Shown: positions 1 through 8,068 of the stretch, piece by piece | How positions within the stretch are numbered: the first letter of the stretch is position 1 | Layout: every line of letters starts with the position of its first letter | DNA from: Clostridium_AB sp036639235 | Lineage (GTDB): Bacteria; Bacillota; Clostridia; Clostridiales; Caloramatoraceae | Assembly (NCBI RefSeq): GCF_036639235.1 | Contig: NZ_JAVWJB010000001.1 | Span: 62,001-126,000, forward strand | DNA length: 64,000 nt | Direction: 5' to 3' | The notes under the pieces: generated by a model | The model's input: the letters and a program-made list of their open reading frames with translations, nothing else | The model's database searches: none | What the model was told of the DNA's origin: nothing | Made by a program: the position numbers and the translations under genes

Positions 1-1
1 T

Positions 2-595
2 AATGGAATGTATGACCCAAACAAGGAGAAGACATTCTCACCATCACCTTGTAATAGACTAGATAAGAATACAGAGGGTCTAGTTATTTTTGCTAAGAAC
101 TATGAGGCTTTAAAGGGTGTTAATGAGGCTATACGTGAAGGTAATGTTAAGAAGTACTATATGGCACTTACAGTTAATAAGCCAAAGGACGGTAGATATG
201 TAGCCCATATTCAAAAGGATAGACGTGCTAACAAGGTTCGTATATTCGATAACCCTGTTAAGGAATCAAAGGAAATTATTACAGATATTAAGATGATTGA
301 AAGTGTAGGACAGTTCTCACAGGTTGAAATTGACCTTATAACAGGAAAGTCACACCAAATTAGAGCACACCTTGCACATCTTGATGCACCACTTGTAGGA
401 GATCACAAGTACGGTAACAGAAAGGTTAATAGTTTCTTCAAAAATAAGTTTGGGGTTGAGGATCAGATGCTTGTAGCATATAAGATTATCTTCAAAAATT
501 GCCCTGAGACTATTAAACATTTAGAGGGTAAGACAATATCAATGAGTCTTCCACACTATTTTAAGAAAATCAAAAATGACGTGTTTAAGTTCTAG
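2..595 (+). CDS. RluA-family rRNA pseudouridine synthase, 5' end cut off by the window edge
   Basis: Isomerises specific uridines to pseudouridine in RNA, most likely 23S rRNA. The open frame runs in from the left edge. The first in-window ATG (position 8) lies inside the catalytic domain, so the N-terminal part (normally about 100 residues including any S4 domain) is missing. The family motif NRLDKNTEGLVIFAKN is visible with the catalytic Asp in RLD (about residue 19 after that ATG). The later GKSHQIRAHLAHL motif is the usual RluA 'QIR-H' element. The stop is followed after 8 nt by a second RluA-family gene, so the two are probably co-transcribed. The exact target uridine cannot be read from sequence. 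Family assignment is secure; which paralogue (RluB/C/D-like numbering) is not. Confidence 0.88.
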   Translation, partial: NGMYDPNKEKTFSPSPCNRLDKNTEGLVIFAKNYEALKGVNEAIREGNVKKYYMALTVNKPKDGRYVAHIQKDRRANKVRIFDNPVKESKEIITDIKMIESVGQFSQVEIDLITGKSHQIRAHLAHLDAPLVGDHKYGNRKVNSFFKNKFGVEDQMLVAYKIIFKNCPETIKHLEGKTISMSLPHYFKKIKNDVFKF

Positions 596-603
596 GAGTT
601 ATT

Positions 604-1485
604 ATGAGCAGTTTGAATTTTACTATAAATAAGGAACATGAAGGATATAAACTATCAGAATACCTTAAAAATGAAATAGGGCTTTCTTCAAGAATAATTA
701 GAAAGTCCCTTAAAGAGCAAAGAGTAATTGTTAATAATGAGGCAAAAAGAGCAAGATATTCACTAATGGCAGGGGATAATCTTGTAATTAAAATGTCAGA
801 TAATGAAACACAGGACATTGAACCTGAAAACATTCCTATAGAGGTAGCATATGAGGATGAGGATATTTTGGTTGTTAATAAGCCACCATTTATGATAGTA
901 CATCCAACTAGAAGTCACCGATTAGGAACACTTGCTAATGCTGTTACTTACTACTTTAGAAGTAGGGGGGAGAGCACTATAGTTAGATTAGTTAATAGAC
1001 TAGATAGAGATACATCAGGTCTTGTTATTATTGCAAAGAGTCAGTTTGCACATATGGCAATGGCTAAGAAGATGGAAAAAGACGAAATAGAGAAAACATA
1101 TATAACACTTGTTGATGGATGCCTTGAAGGCAGTGGAACAATTAATGAGCCTATAGGAAGACCTAGTGAAGAATCTTTAAGAAGATGTGTTATGGAAGGT
1201 GGACAAAGGGCAGTTACCCACTACAAGGTACTAGAGAGTAAAAGGGAAGCTACTAAGGTACAAGTTATTCTTGAAACAGGTAGATGTCATCAAATAAGGG
1301 TGCATATGAAGCATTTAGGACATCCAATTATAGGGGATACACTATACTTTGAGGAAAGTAATATTATAAATAGACAGGCACTACATGCTTATAGATTAAG
1401 GTTTACTAGTATTCGTGACAACTCTGAAATTGAAATTATAGCGGATATACCAAAGGATATTGAAAACGCTATTAGAAATTTATAA
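604..1485 (+). CDS. RluA-family pseudouridine synthase with N-terminal S4 domain
   Basis: Pseudouridylates structured RNA, probably 23S rRNA. The 293 residues fit the usual length. An S4-like RNA-binding segment covers roughly residues 15-60 (SSRIIRKSLKEQRVIVNN). The catalytic domain follows, with VNKPPFMIVHP near 91-101, the catalytic motif NRLDRDTSGLV (Asp134) and GRCHQIRVHMKHLG near the C-terminus. The start is an ATG at 604, and an AGGAG lies just upstream over the stop codon of the preceding paralogue. The upstream gene is a second member of the same family, so this is a tandem pair with distinct sequences, not a recent duplication. The family resembles RluD/YlyB proteins; the specific site is not predictable from sequence alone. 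Confidence 0.92.
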   Translation: MSSLNFTINKEHEGYKLSEYLKNEIGLSSRIIRKSLKEQRVIVNNEAKRARYSLMAGDNLVIKMSDNETQDIEPENIPIEVAYEDEDILVVNKPPFMIVHPTRSHRLGTLANAVTYYFRSRGESTIVRLVNRLDRDTSGLVIIAKSQFAHMAMAKKMEKDEIEKTYITLVDGCLEGSGTINEPIGRPSEESLRRCVMEGGQRAVTHYKVLESKREATKVQVILETGRCHQIRVHMKHLGHPIIGDTLYFEESNIINRQALHAYRLRFTSIRDNSEIEIIADIPKDIENAIRNL

Positions 1486-1528
1486 ATTCTATTTTGAGTA
1501 TGATTAAGAAAAGAAGAGGATTAAGAAT

Positions 1529-3046
1529 ATGAAAGAAACAGCAATACTAATAATGATTGCAACTATAACCTCTAAGATTTTAGGCTTTGGTCGTGAAATA
1601 GTTACATCATATTTTTATGGGACAGGTTCAATTGCAGCGGCATACAATGTTGCATTAACAATCCCAGCTACTGTTTTTGCAATGATAGGAGTTGGTATAT
1701 CAACAGGGTTTATACCAATGTATTCTAGAATAGAAAAGGAAGTAGGGGTTAAAAGTGCAGATAGATTTACTAGTAATATGACTAACTTTGTATTAGTTAT
1801 TTGTACTGTAATTGCTATTGTAGGATTAATTTTTACTGAGTATGTTGTTAAGGTTTTTGCTATAGCCCTTGATGGTCAAGTGCTTGAATTTGCTATTGTA
1901 TTAACAAGATTTACAATTGTAGGTGTTTACTTTACTGCACTTGTATACATATTTAGTGGATATCTTAACCTAAAGGGGAATTTTGTAATACCAGCTCTTG
2001 TTGGTATTCCTATGAATATAGTTGTTATAGCATCTATTGCACTAAGTTCTAATGGAAATGTTACTATACTAGGTATAGGACTATTTTTATCATTAGTTGT
2101 ACAGCTAGTATTCCTATTGCCATATATTAAAAAGACTGGGTATAAGCATAGTTTCTTACTAGATAGGAAAGATAAGAATCTTAAGGAAATGGTTATAGTT
2201 GCAATTCCGGTTATTATAGGAGTATCTGTTAATCAGATTAATACTATAGTAGATAAAAATATTGCATCTACTATTTCATATGAGGCTATTTCTGTACTTT
2301 CATATGCTGTTAAGTTAAGTGGATTTGTTCAGGGGATATTCGTTATGAGTATAGCAACTGCAATGTATCCATTAATATCTAAAATGGGTGCAGAAAAGAA
2401 TTTAGAGGGTCTTAAGAAAAGTCTTAACGAAGCTATTATATCAGTAAGTTTACTTGTTATTCCAGCAACCATAGGATTTATGGTTTTTGCAGAACCTATT
2501 GTTAGACTTTTATATGGTAGAGGAAAGATGACTGAGTCAGATGTTATGGCTGTAGCAGGGGCACTATTTTTCCTATCTATAGGAATGATAGGATATGGTC
2601 TACGTGAGGTTATATCTAAGGCATTTTACTCAATTAGAGATGCTAAAACACCAATGCTTAATGCAGCATTTGCTGTAGTTATAAACATTGTTTTATCAAT
2701 TACACTATCAAGATTTATGGGTATTAATGGTCTTGCACTTGCTACAAGTTTAGCAGGTATAATATGTACTATTACATTAACAATAAGTCTTAAAAAGAAG
2801 ATAGGTGCAATTGGACTAAAGGTAGTAGGTATATCACTTATAAAGATTACTATATCATCATTAGTAATGGGTCTTGCTTCATATGGAGGATATCTTTCAT
2901 TATACAACATTATAGGTGAAAAGTTATCACTTATAATTGCAATAGGTATAGCAGGTATAGTTTATTTTGGAGTAATCTACTTTATGAAAATAGATGAGGT
3001 TAGTAAGTTAATAGACGGAATTAAATCAAAAATATCACGTAAATAA
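1529..3046 (+). CDS. murJ: Lipid II flippase MurJ (MviN)
   Basis: Integral membrane flippase of the MOP superfamily that moves lipid-linked peptidoglycan precursor (lipid II) across the cytoplasmic membrane. The 505 residues are hydrophobic throughout, with about 14 predicted helices. The N-terminus KILGFGREIVTSYFYG and the following AAYNVALTIPATVFAMIGVGIS are typical of MurJ, as is LREVISKAFYSIRDAKTPM in the second half. Start ATG at 1529 with a purine-rich AAGAAGAGG upstream. It follows the two RluA genes by 43 nt and may share their transcript. A strong hairpin terminator follows. Assignment to MurJ and not another MOP member is based on overall sequence character and is fairly secure. Confidence 0.9.
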   Translation: MKETAILIMIATITSKILGFGREIVTSYFYGTGSIAAAYNVALTIPATVFAMIGVGISTGFIPMYSRIEKEVGVKSADRFTSNMTNFVLVICTVIAIVGLIFTEYVVKVFAIALDGQVLEFAIVLTRFTIVGVYFTALVYIFSGYLNLKGNFVIPALVGIPMNIVVIASIALSSNGNVTILGIGLFLSLVVQLVFLLPYIKKTGYKHSFLLDRKDKNLKEMVIVAIPVIIGVSVNQINTIVDKNIASTISYEAISVLSYAVKLSGFVQGIFVMSIATAMYPLISKMGAEKNLEGLKKSLNEAIISVSLLVIPATIGFMVFAEPIVRLLYGRGKMTESDVMAVAGALFFLSIGMIGYGLREVISKAFYSIRDAKTPMLNAAFAVVINIVLSITLSRFMGINGLALATSLAGIICTITLTISLKKKIGAIGLKVVGISLIKITISSLVMGLASYGGYLSLYNIIGEKLSLIIAIGIAGIVYFGVIYFMKIDEVSKLIDGIKSKISRK

Positions 3047-3072
3047 TATTGTTAAAGTACTTTAAATATATT

Positions 3073-3117
3073 AAGCAAGTTTAATGAAGGGGATACCTTC
3101 ACTAACTTGCTTTTTTT
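3073..3117 (+). terminator. Intrinsic terminator after murJ
   Basis: Outer stem AAGCAAGT / ACTTGCTT (3073-3080 with 3105-3112) plus inner stem TGAAGG / CCTTCA, followed by seven T residues. It overlaps the end of the convergent minus-strand gene, whose stop codon lies inside the hairpin. Confidence 0.85.
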
Positions 3118-4628
3118 ATATTGTGTAATTTAATTTTCTTATAAGTTACAAGATAAAGTGGAATATAAAATAGGAAGAACAATAAATAATAGCCTACTAT
3201 TAAAATAGGAGTATAGGTATCACTATTAAATAGCAAAGATCCAAAAATATACTGAGACAAACTACATATAGCTGGTATGAGTATACATTGAACAAAATCG
3301 AGTTTGAATTTAAAGGATTTATTAATAACACTAAAGTTAAGTATAACTGCTAGTAATGAAGATAGGAAAAAGTTTATAGCATACCCCTGTATACCAAAGG
3401 ATGGAATAGCAAGTAGTAGGTATATAATAATTAGGTCTGAAACTGAGGTTATTGTTGAATTAATAAATAAGCGCCCCTGTTTACCAAGTCCATTAAGTAT
3501 TGAGAATGAAATGCTTTGTATATAAACAAGGGGGAGTGGTAGTGCTATTAGAGAGAGAATATATCCAATATAAGCATCTTTATAGAAAAACTCTCCAAGG
3601 CTAGCACCATGACTTAATATAAGTACAGTAGATGAAAATCCTACTACAGATGCTACTTTTATTGCTATATTAGTTTTATGGTTTATTATATAGTCCTTAC
3701 CTGATGCGACTGCCTCTGAAATAGATGGAATTAGTACTGTACAAAGTGCATTTAAAATAACTGATGGATAAAAAATAATAGTAAGTGCCATACCTTCAAG
3801 TTTACCAAGAAGTGCAATTGCTTCATTATGGGTAAGACCTGATACTACTAATCTTTTAGGAATAAGTATTGTAAGTATCATAGAGAATATAGTAGATAAA
3901 ATTCCGTTAAGTGCAAGTGGGATAGCAAGTCTTAAAACATTAGTCATTAATGTTTTAGAAGGTAGAGTTTTGCACATAGAGGGATGTCTTTTTTTATATC
4001 TTTTATATGATAATAAAAACAATATAAAACTAAACACTTCACCAAGGCTTATAACTAGCATTGCTGAAGCTGCATAGTATTCAACTGATAAATTAAGATT
4101 TTTAACAAAGGTCATTAAAGGAAAAATCATAGCTATTCTAAGTATTTTTTCAACTATGTCTATAATTGCAGGTTCAAGTATTCTTTGAAGTCCATAATAT
4201 GTACCCTTAAAAACAGAGGATAGAGATATTATTATAATAGCTGGACAAAATGCTATAATTCCATAAAGAGTTCTAGGTTCAGATAATATGGTGCCAGATA
4301 TAAATCTTGAAAGTAGGATTAAGAAAAATCCAACAATAAGTGACCATATAATTTCAAACATACACATTATACGTACAGTTTTATAAAGTTCATTAAGATT
4401 ACCCTTAGCTTTTTTCTCAGCAGCTATTTTTGACATGGTAACCGTAATACCACCACCTGTTATACATAAAAACATTGCAAATACAGGTGTGATTAACTGA
4501 TAAAGTCCCATACCTGATGGTCCCATTTGTCTAGAGAGAAAAATAGTATAAACAAATGTTAACGTTCCAGTAAGTATATTAGAAGCAGTTAAAACAATGG
4601 TTTTTTTGAAAAAAGATGCTCCTTCCAT
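3102..4628 (-). CDS. spoVB: SpoVB-like MOP-family flippase / polysaccharide transporter
   Basis: Polytopic membrane protein of 508 residues related to stage V sporulation protein B and other MOP-family lipid-linked sugar flippases. In spore-formers SpoVB is required for spore cortex synthesis. The N-terminus (FFKKTIVLTASNILTGTLTF, then FLSRQMGPSGMGLYQLITPVF) is characteristic. About 12-14 hydrophobic segments follow, with a basic loop (YKRYKKRHP) in the middle. It faces murJ convergently, so two members of the same superfamily are neighbours but are transcribed separately. The start codon has GAGG about 8 nt upstream. No sporulation promoter was recognised with confidence. Alternatives are a capsule/teichoic acid exporter; the SpoVB call is based on family resemblance. 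Confidence 0.8.
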   Translation of the reverse strand: MEGASFFKKTIVLTASNILTGTLTFVYTIFLSRQMGPSGMGLYQLITPVFAMFLCITGGGITVTMSKIAAEKKAKGNLNELYKTVRIMCMFEIIWSLIVGFFLILLSRFISGTILSEPRTLYGIIAFCPAIIIISLSSVFKGTYYGLQRILEPAIIDIVEKILRIAMIFPLMTFVKNLNLSVEYYAASAMLVISLGEVFSFILFLLSYKRYKKRHPSMCKTLPSKTLMTNVLRLAIPLALNGILSTIFSMILTILIPKRLVVSGLTHNEAIALLGKLEGMALTIIFYPSVILNALCTVLIPSISEAVASGKDYIINHKTNIAIKVASVVGFSSTVLILSHGASLGEFFYKDAYIGYILSLIALPLPLVYIQSISFSILNGLGKQGRLFINSTITSVSDLIIIYLLLAIPSFGIQGYAINFFLSSLLAVILNFSVINKSFKFKLDFVQCILIPAICSLSQYIFGSLLFNSDTYTPILIVGYYLLFFLFYIPLYLVTYKKIKLHNIKKAS

Positions 4629-4712
4629 ATAAGCCTCATTTAATTATTACTATGTCTAATAATATGCTGAAAAAAGGTCACTATGACTAATGATGAAGGA
4701 ATGTTAATTATA

Positions 4713-4741
4713 TTGACATAAAAATTGTTTTATACTAAAAT
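4713..4741 (+). promoter_or_regulatory. Sigma-A promoter of leuS leader
   Basis: TTGACA (4713-4718), 17 nt spacer, TAAAAT (4736-4741). It lies just upstream of the leuS T-box leader, which fits a housekeeping promoter for the leader transcript. Confidence 0.75.
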
Positions 4742-4764
4742 GGTAGATAATGAAAATCTAAGAT

Positions 4765-4977
4765 AAAAACTTTGATAGGGAGAAGTAGGATTATTAAGTT
4801 ATTTCAGAGAGTGGGAGTTGCTGGAAACCCATATTACTTGTTATCTGAACTAGCCCTTGAGTTGCAGGCTGAACTAATAGTAAGCTGTGCCGGCATAGCC
4901 GTTATACGTTCAAGTTATAAATTTGGGTGGTACCGCGAGACTCTTCGCCCCATGTGGGGGATAGGAGTCTTTTTTTA
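4765..4977 (+). promoter_or_regulatory. T-box riboswitch, leucine specific (specifier CTA)
   Basis: T-box leader that senses uncharged tRNA-Leu. The AGAGAG element is at 4806-4811. The distal GTTGCTGG segment follows. The specifier appears as GAA-CTA-G, with CTA (Leu) at 4850-4852. The conserved GGGTGGTACCGCG box is at 4925-4937. The terminator stem AGACTC / GAGTCT (4938-4943 with 4965-4970) ends in a run of T at 4970-4977. Uncharged tRNA would pair with the T-box sequence and favour the antiterminator, allowing leuS expression. The specifier agrees with the downstream gene. The exact stem I boundaries are my estimate. Confidence 0.93.
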
Positions 4978-5010
4978 TTACAATTAATTCTTTAGAGGGA
5001 GTGAAATTTA

Positions 5011-7455
5011 ATGTCATACTCAGTTGAAACAGATAAGAAATGGCAAAAGAAATGGGATGATACGAAGCTTTATGAGTTCGATAAATCAAAGGCAGATAAG
5101 AAGTTATACTGTTTAGAGATGTTCTCATATCCATCAGGTGCAAAGCTACATGCAGGTCACTGGTATAATTACGGACCAACAGATACATGGGCAAGATTTA
5201 AGAGAATGCAAGGATATAATGTATTCCAGCCAATGGGATTTGATGCATTTGGATTACCTGCTGAGAACTATGCAATTAAAACAGGAGTTCATCCACATGA
5301 TTCTACAATGAAAAATATAGAAACTATGGAAAAGCAGCTTAGAGAAATGGGAGCTATGTTTAACTGGGAAAATGAACTAGTTACATGTCTACCAGAATAC
5401 TACAAGTGGACTCAATGGATATTCCTAAAGTTCTATGAAGCTGGTCTTGCATACAGAAAGGAAGCTCCAGTTAATTGGTGCCCTAGTTGTGCAACTGTTC
5501 TTGCTAATGAGCAGGTACTAGACGGAGAATGTGAAAGATGTTCAAGTGCAGTTACAAAGAAGAACTTAACTCAATGGTTCTTTAACATAACTAAGTATGC
5601 TGATGAACTACTTGATATGATAGACGGACTTGATTGGCCAGAGAAGACTAAGAAGATCCAAAAGAACTGGATTGGAAGAAGTGAAGGTGCTGAAATCGAG
5701 TTTAAGGTAGAAAATACTGATATTAAGTTTAATGTATTTACTACTAGAGCAGATACTCTATATGGAGTTACATATGTGGTAGTTGCACCTGAGAGCCCAA
5801 TTGTAGATATGATTACAACTGATGAGCAAAAGTTAGCTGTAGAAAACTACAAGGAAGAGGCTGCAAAGCAAACAGAAATCGAAAGAATGTCAACTTCAAA
5901 GGAAAAAACTGGAGTGTTTACAGGGGCATACGCTATTCACCCACTAACAGGTGAGAGAGTTCAGATATGGACTTCAGACTATGTACTTGCAACATACGGT
6001 ACTGGATGCGTTATGGCAGTTCCTGCACATGATGAGAGAGACTTTGAATTTGCAACTAAATTTAACCTACCTATTAAGAGAGTTATAGAATCAGCTAAGG
6101 GTGAGGAAACAGAACTTCCATTTACTGAGTACGGAAAGCTTGTTAATAGTGATGAATTTAATGGAATAGACTCAGCTACAGCTAGAGTTGAAATAGTTAA
6201 AAAGGCAGAAAAAGAAGGAAGAGGAGAACTTAAGGTTAACTTTAGACTTCGTGACTGGTTAGTTTCAAGACAAAGATACTGGGGATGCCCAATTCCAATA
6301 ATCCACTGTGATGATTGTGGAACTGTTCCAGTACCAGAGAGTAGTCTACCAGTTGAACTACCATACGATGTTGAGTTTACACCAGATGGTGAGTCACCAC
6401 TTAAAAAGTGCGAGTCATTTGTTAATACAACTTGTCCTAAGTGTGGAAAGGCTGCTAAGAGAGAAGCGGATACACTGGATACATTTGTATGTTCATCATG
6501 GTACTTCCTAAGATACCCTGATAACAAGAACAGTGATAAGGCATTTGATACTGAGTGGATTAACAAGATGCTACCAGTAGATAAGTATGTAGGTGGACCA
6601 GAGCATGCTGCAATGCACCTTCTATATGCTAGATTCTTTACTAAGGCATTAAGAGACCTTGGATACTTAAACTTTGACGAGCCATTTAAGTCACTTGTTC
6701 ACCAAGGAATTATCCTAGGACCAGACGGTAATAAAATGAGTAAGTCTAAGGGGAATGTTATTTCACCAGATGATTATGTAAGTGAACATGGTTCAGATGT
6801 ATTCAGAATGTACCTAATGTTTGGATTCGGATACGCTGACGGTGGACCTTGGAATGTTGATGGAATTAAGGCTATGAGTAGATTCGCATCAAGAATTGAA
6901 AGAGCTGTTGAAAGATACCTTGAAATTAAGGGTGAAGAAGTTAAAACAACAATGGATAAGGAAGAAAAAGAACTTAACCTAGTTCTTCACACTGCTATTA
7001 AGGGAGTTATTGAAGATACTGAAAAGTTCCAATTTAACACTTCTATTGCTAGACTTATGGAGCTTGTAAATGGAATCTATAAATATGATTCAGATGCTGG
7101 GGTTAAGAATGCTAACTTCTTAGGAAGCGTTATAAGTGACCTTATTAAGCTACTTGCACCATTTGCACCACACCTTTCAGAGGAGCTATGGGAGAAGATT
7201 GGAAACGAATACTCAGTATTTAATCAATCTTTACCTGTATTTGATGAAAGTGCATTAGTACGTGATACTATAGAACTTGGAGTTCAAATTAACGGTAAGG
7301 TTAAGGGTAAGGTTGATGTTTCAAACTCTGCAACTGATGAAGAAATCAAAGAAATTACTCTAAATGACGAAAAAATTAAAGAAGTTATTGGAGACAAGGA
7401 AGTTAAGAAGGTTATTGTAATTAAGGGTAGACTTGTTAATATAGTTGTTAAGTAA
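5011..7455 (+). CDS. leuS: Leucyl-tRNA synthetase
   Basis: Class I aminoacyl-tRNA synthetase that charges tRNA-Leu. The 814 residues are normal for bacterial LeuRS. The HIGH-type signature is HAGH (residues 47-50). The inserted CP1 editing domain contains FTTRADTLYG. The Zn-ribbon-like cysteine pairs are WCPSC and CERC (about residues 164-185). The KMSKS loop is at 575-579. A C-terminal tRNA-binding domain with NGKVKGKVDV is present. Start ATG at 5011, with AGAGGGAG about 11 nt upstream. It is a single-gene unit controlled by the leucine T-box immediately upstream and closed by a strong terminator downstream. Nothing is missing or unusual in the catalytic motifs. Confidence 0.97.
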   Translation: MSYSVETDKKWQKKWDDTKLYEFDKSKADKKLYCLEMFSYPSGAKLHAGHWYNYGPTDTWARFKRMQGYNVFQPMGFDAFGLPAENYAIKTGVHPHDSTMKNIETMEKQLREMGAMFNWENELVTCLPEYYKWTQWIFLKFYEAGLAYRKEAPVNWCPSCATVLANEQVLDGECERCSSAVTKKNLTQWFFNITKYADELLDMIDGLDWPEKTKKIQKNWIGRSEGAEIEFKVENTDIKFNVFTTRADTLYGVTYVVVAPESPIVDMITTDEQKLAVENYKEEAAKQTEIERMSTSKEKTGVFTGAYAIHPLTGERVQIWTSDYVLATYGTGCVMAVPAHDERDFEFATKFNLPIKRVIESAKGEETELPFTEYGKLVNSDEFNGIDSATARVEIVKKAEKEGRGELKVNFRLRDWLVSRQRYWGCPIPIIHCDDCGTVPVPESSLPVELPYDVEFTPDGESPLKKCESFVNTTCPKCGKAAKREADTLDTFVCSSWYFLRYPDNKNSDKAFDTEWINKMLPVDKYVGGPEHAAMHLLYARFFTKALRDLGYLNFDEPFKSLVHQGIILGPDGNKMSKSKGNVISPDDYVSEHGSDVFRMYLMFGFGYADGGPWNVDGIKAMSRFASRIERAVERYLEIKGEEVKTTMDKEEKELNLVLHTAIKGVIEDTEKFQFNTSIARLMELVNGIYKYDSDAGVKNANFLGSVISDLIKLLAPFAPHLSEELWEKIGNEYSVFNQSLPVFDESALVRDTIELGVQINGKVKGKVDVSNSATDEEIKEITLNDEKIKEVIGDKEVKKVIVIKGRLVNIVVK

Positions 7456-7494
7456 TTTCTATAATACAAATTAATATTTATTTGTAAATGATAT

Positions 7495-7527
7495 GAGCTA
7501 ATGCATTTTATGCATTAGCTCTTTTTT
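7495..7527 (+). terminator. Intrinsic terminator after leuS
   Basis: Perfect 11-bp stem GAGCTAATGCA / TGCATTAGCTC with a 5-nt loop, followed by six T residues. The rest of 7456-7706 is AT-rich with no gene that I can support. Confidence 0.92.
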
Positions 7528-7706
7528 AATAGCTATATATTTTGAAATATTGTAAGTAAATTTAGGTTTTAATATTTATGACATATTTTTGAAATTAGTA
7601 CCTGGATTTATAAGTTAAACTACTAATCACCAATAGATTTACTATTATAAATTTGATTTAATAGTAATATAACTAATATTATATTGAAATAGTTCTCAAC
7701 TGTCTT

Positions 7707-7750
7707 TGATAATTGTTTTCATTGACAATAATTTTCATTGGAGATATAAT
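7707..7750 (+). promoter_or_regulatory. feoAB promoter overlapped by two Fur-type boxes
   Basis: Core promoter TTGACA (7722-7727), 17 nt, TATAAT (7745-7750). Two 7-1-7 Fur-like motifs cover or abut the -35: TGATAATTGTTTTCA (7707-7721) and TGACAATAATTTTCA (7723-7737). Each matches TGATAAT-N-ATTATCA at 12 of 14 positions, and they are 16 nt apart. This predicts iron-dependent repression by Fur of the feoA-feoB transcript. Motif match is seen in the sequence; the regulator itself is not in this window. Confidence 0.75.
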
Positions 7751-7798
7751 TGTTTTTAGATAATAAGCGGTAATTAGGGATTTATCGAGGAGGACGGT

Positions 7799-8017
7799 AT
7801 GATTTTAAAGGATTTAAAAATTGGACAAACTGCAGTAATTAAGGAGATTAACGTAGAAGGTCCTGTAAAAAGAAGAATAATGGATATGGGAATAACAAAG
7901 GGAGCTAGTATTTCACTTAGAAAGATAGCACCACTTGGAGATCCGATAGAAGTTACAGTGAGAGGATATGAACTATCACTTAGAAAAGCAGATGCAAAGT
8001 TTATTGTAGTAGAGTAA
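7799..8017 (+). CDS. feoA: FeoA, ferrous iron transport accessory protein
   Basis: Small SH3-like cytoplasmic protein (72 residues) that supports FeoB-mediated Fe(II) uptake. Typical FeoA features are present: MILKDLKIGQTAVIKEI at the start, RRIMDMGITKGASI in the middle and PLGDPIEVTVRGYELSLRKADA at the end. Length is normal for the family. Start ATG at 7799 has a very strong GAGGAGG upstream. It is the first gene of a two-gene feoAB unit, 51 nt before feoB, and lies behind the Fur-box promoter. Confidence 0.95.
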   Translation: MILKDLKIGQTAVIKEINVEGPVKRRIMDMGITKGASISLRKIAPLGDPIEVTVRGYELSLRKADAKFIVVE

Positions 8018-8068
8018 TTTTTTTATTATGTAAATGCTAGATTGGTCTAGCAAAGAGGAGGGTATTAT

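Noticed and set aside
4772..4987. Open frame of 71 codons between the leuS promoter and leuS
   Set aside because: It lies wholly in the leucine T-box and crosses the terminator; no ribosome binding site and no protein-like sequence.
5979..6566. Long minus-strand open frame (195 codons) inside leuS
   Set aside because: Antisense shadow of an essential, motif-complete gene, with low-complexity Ser/Leu-rich translation.
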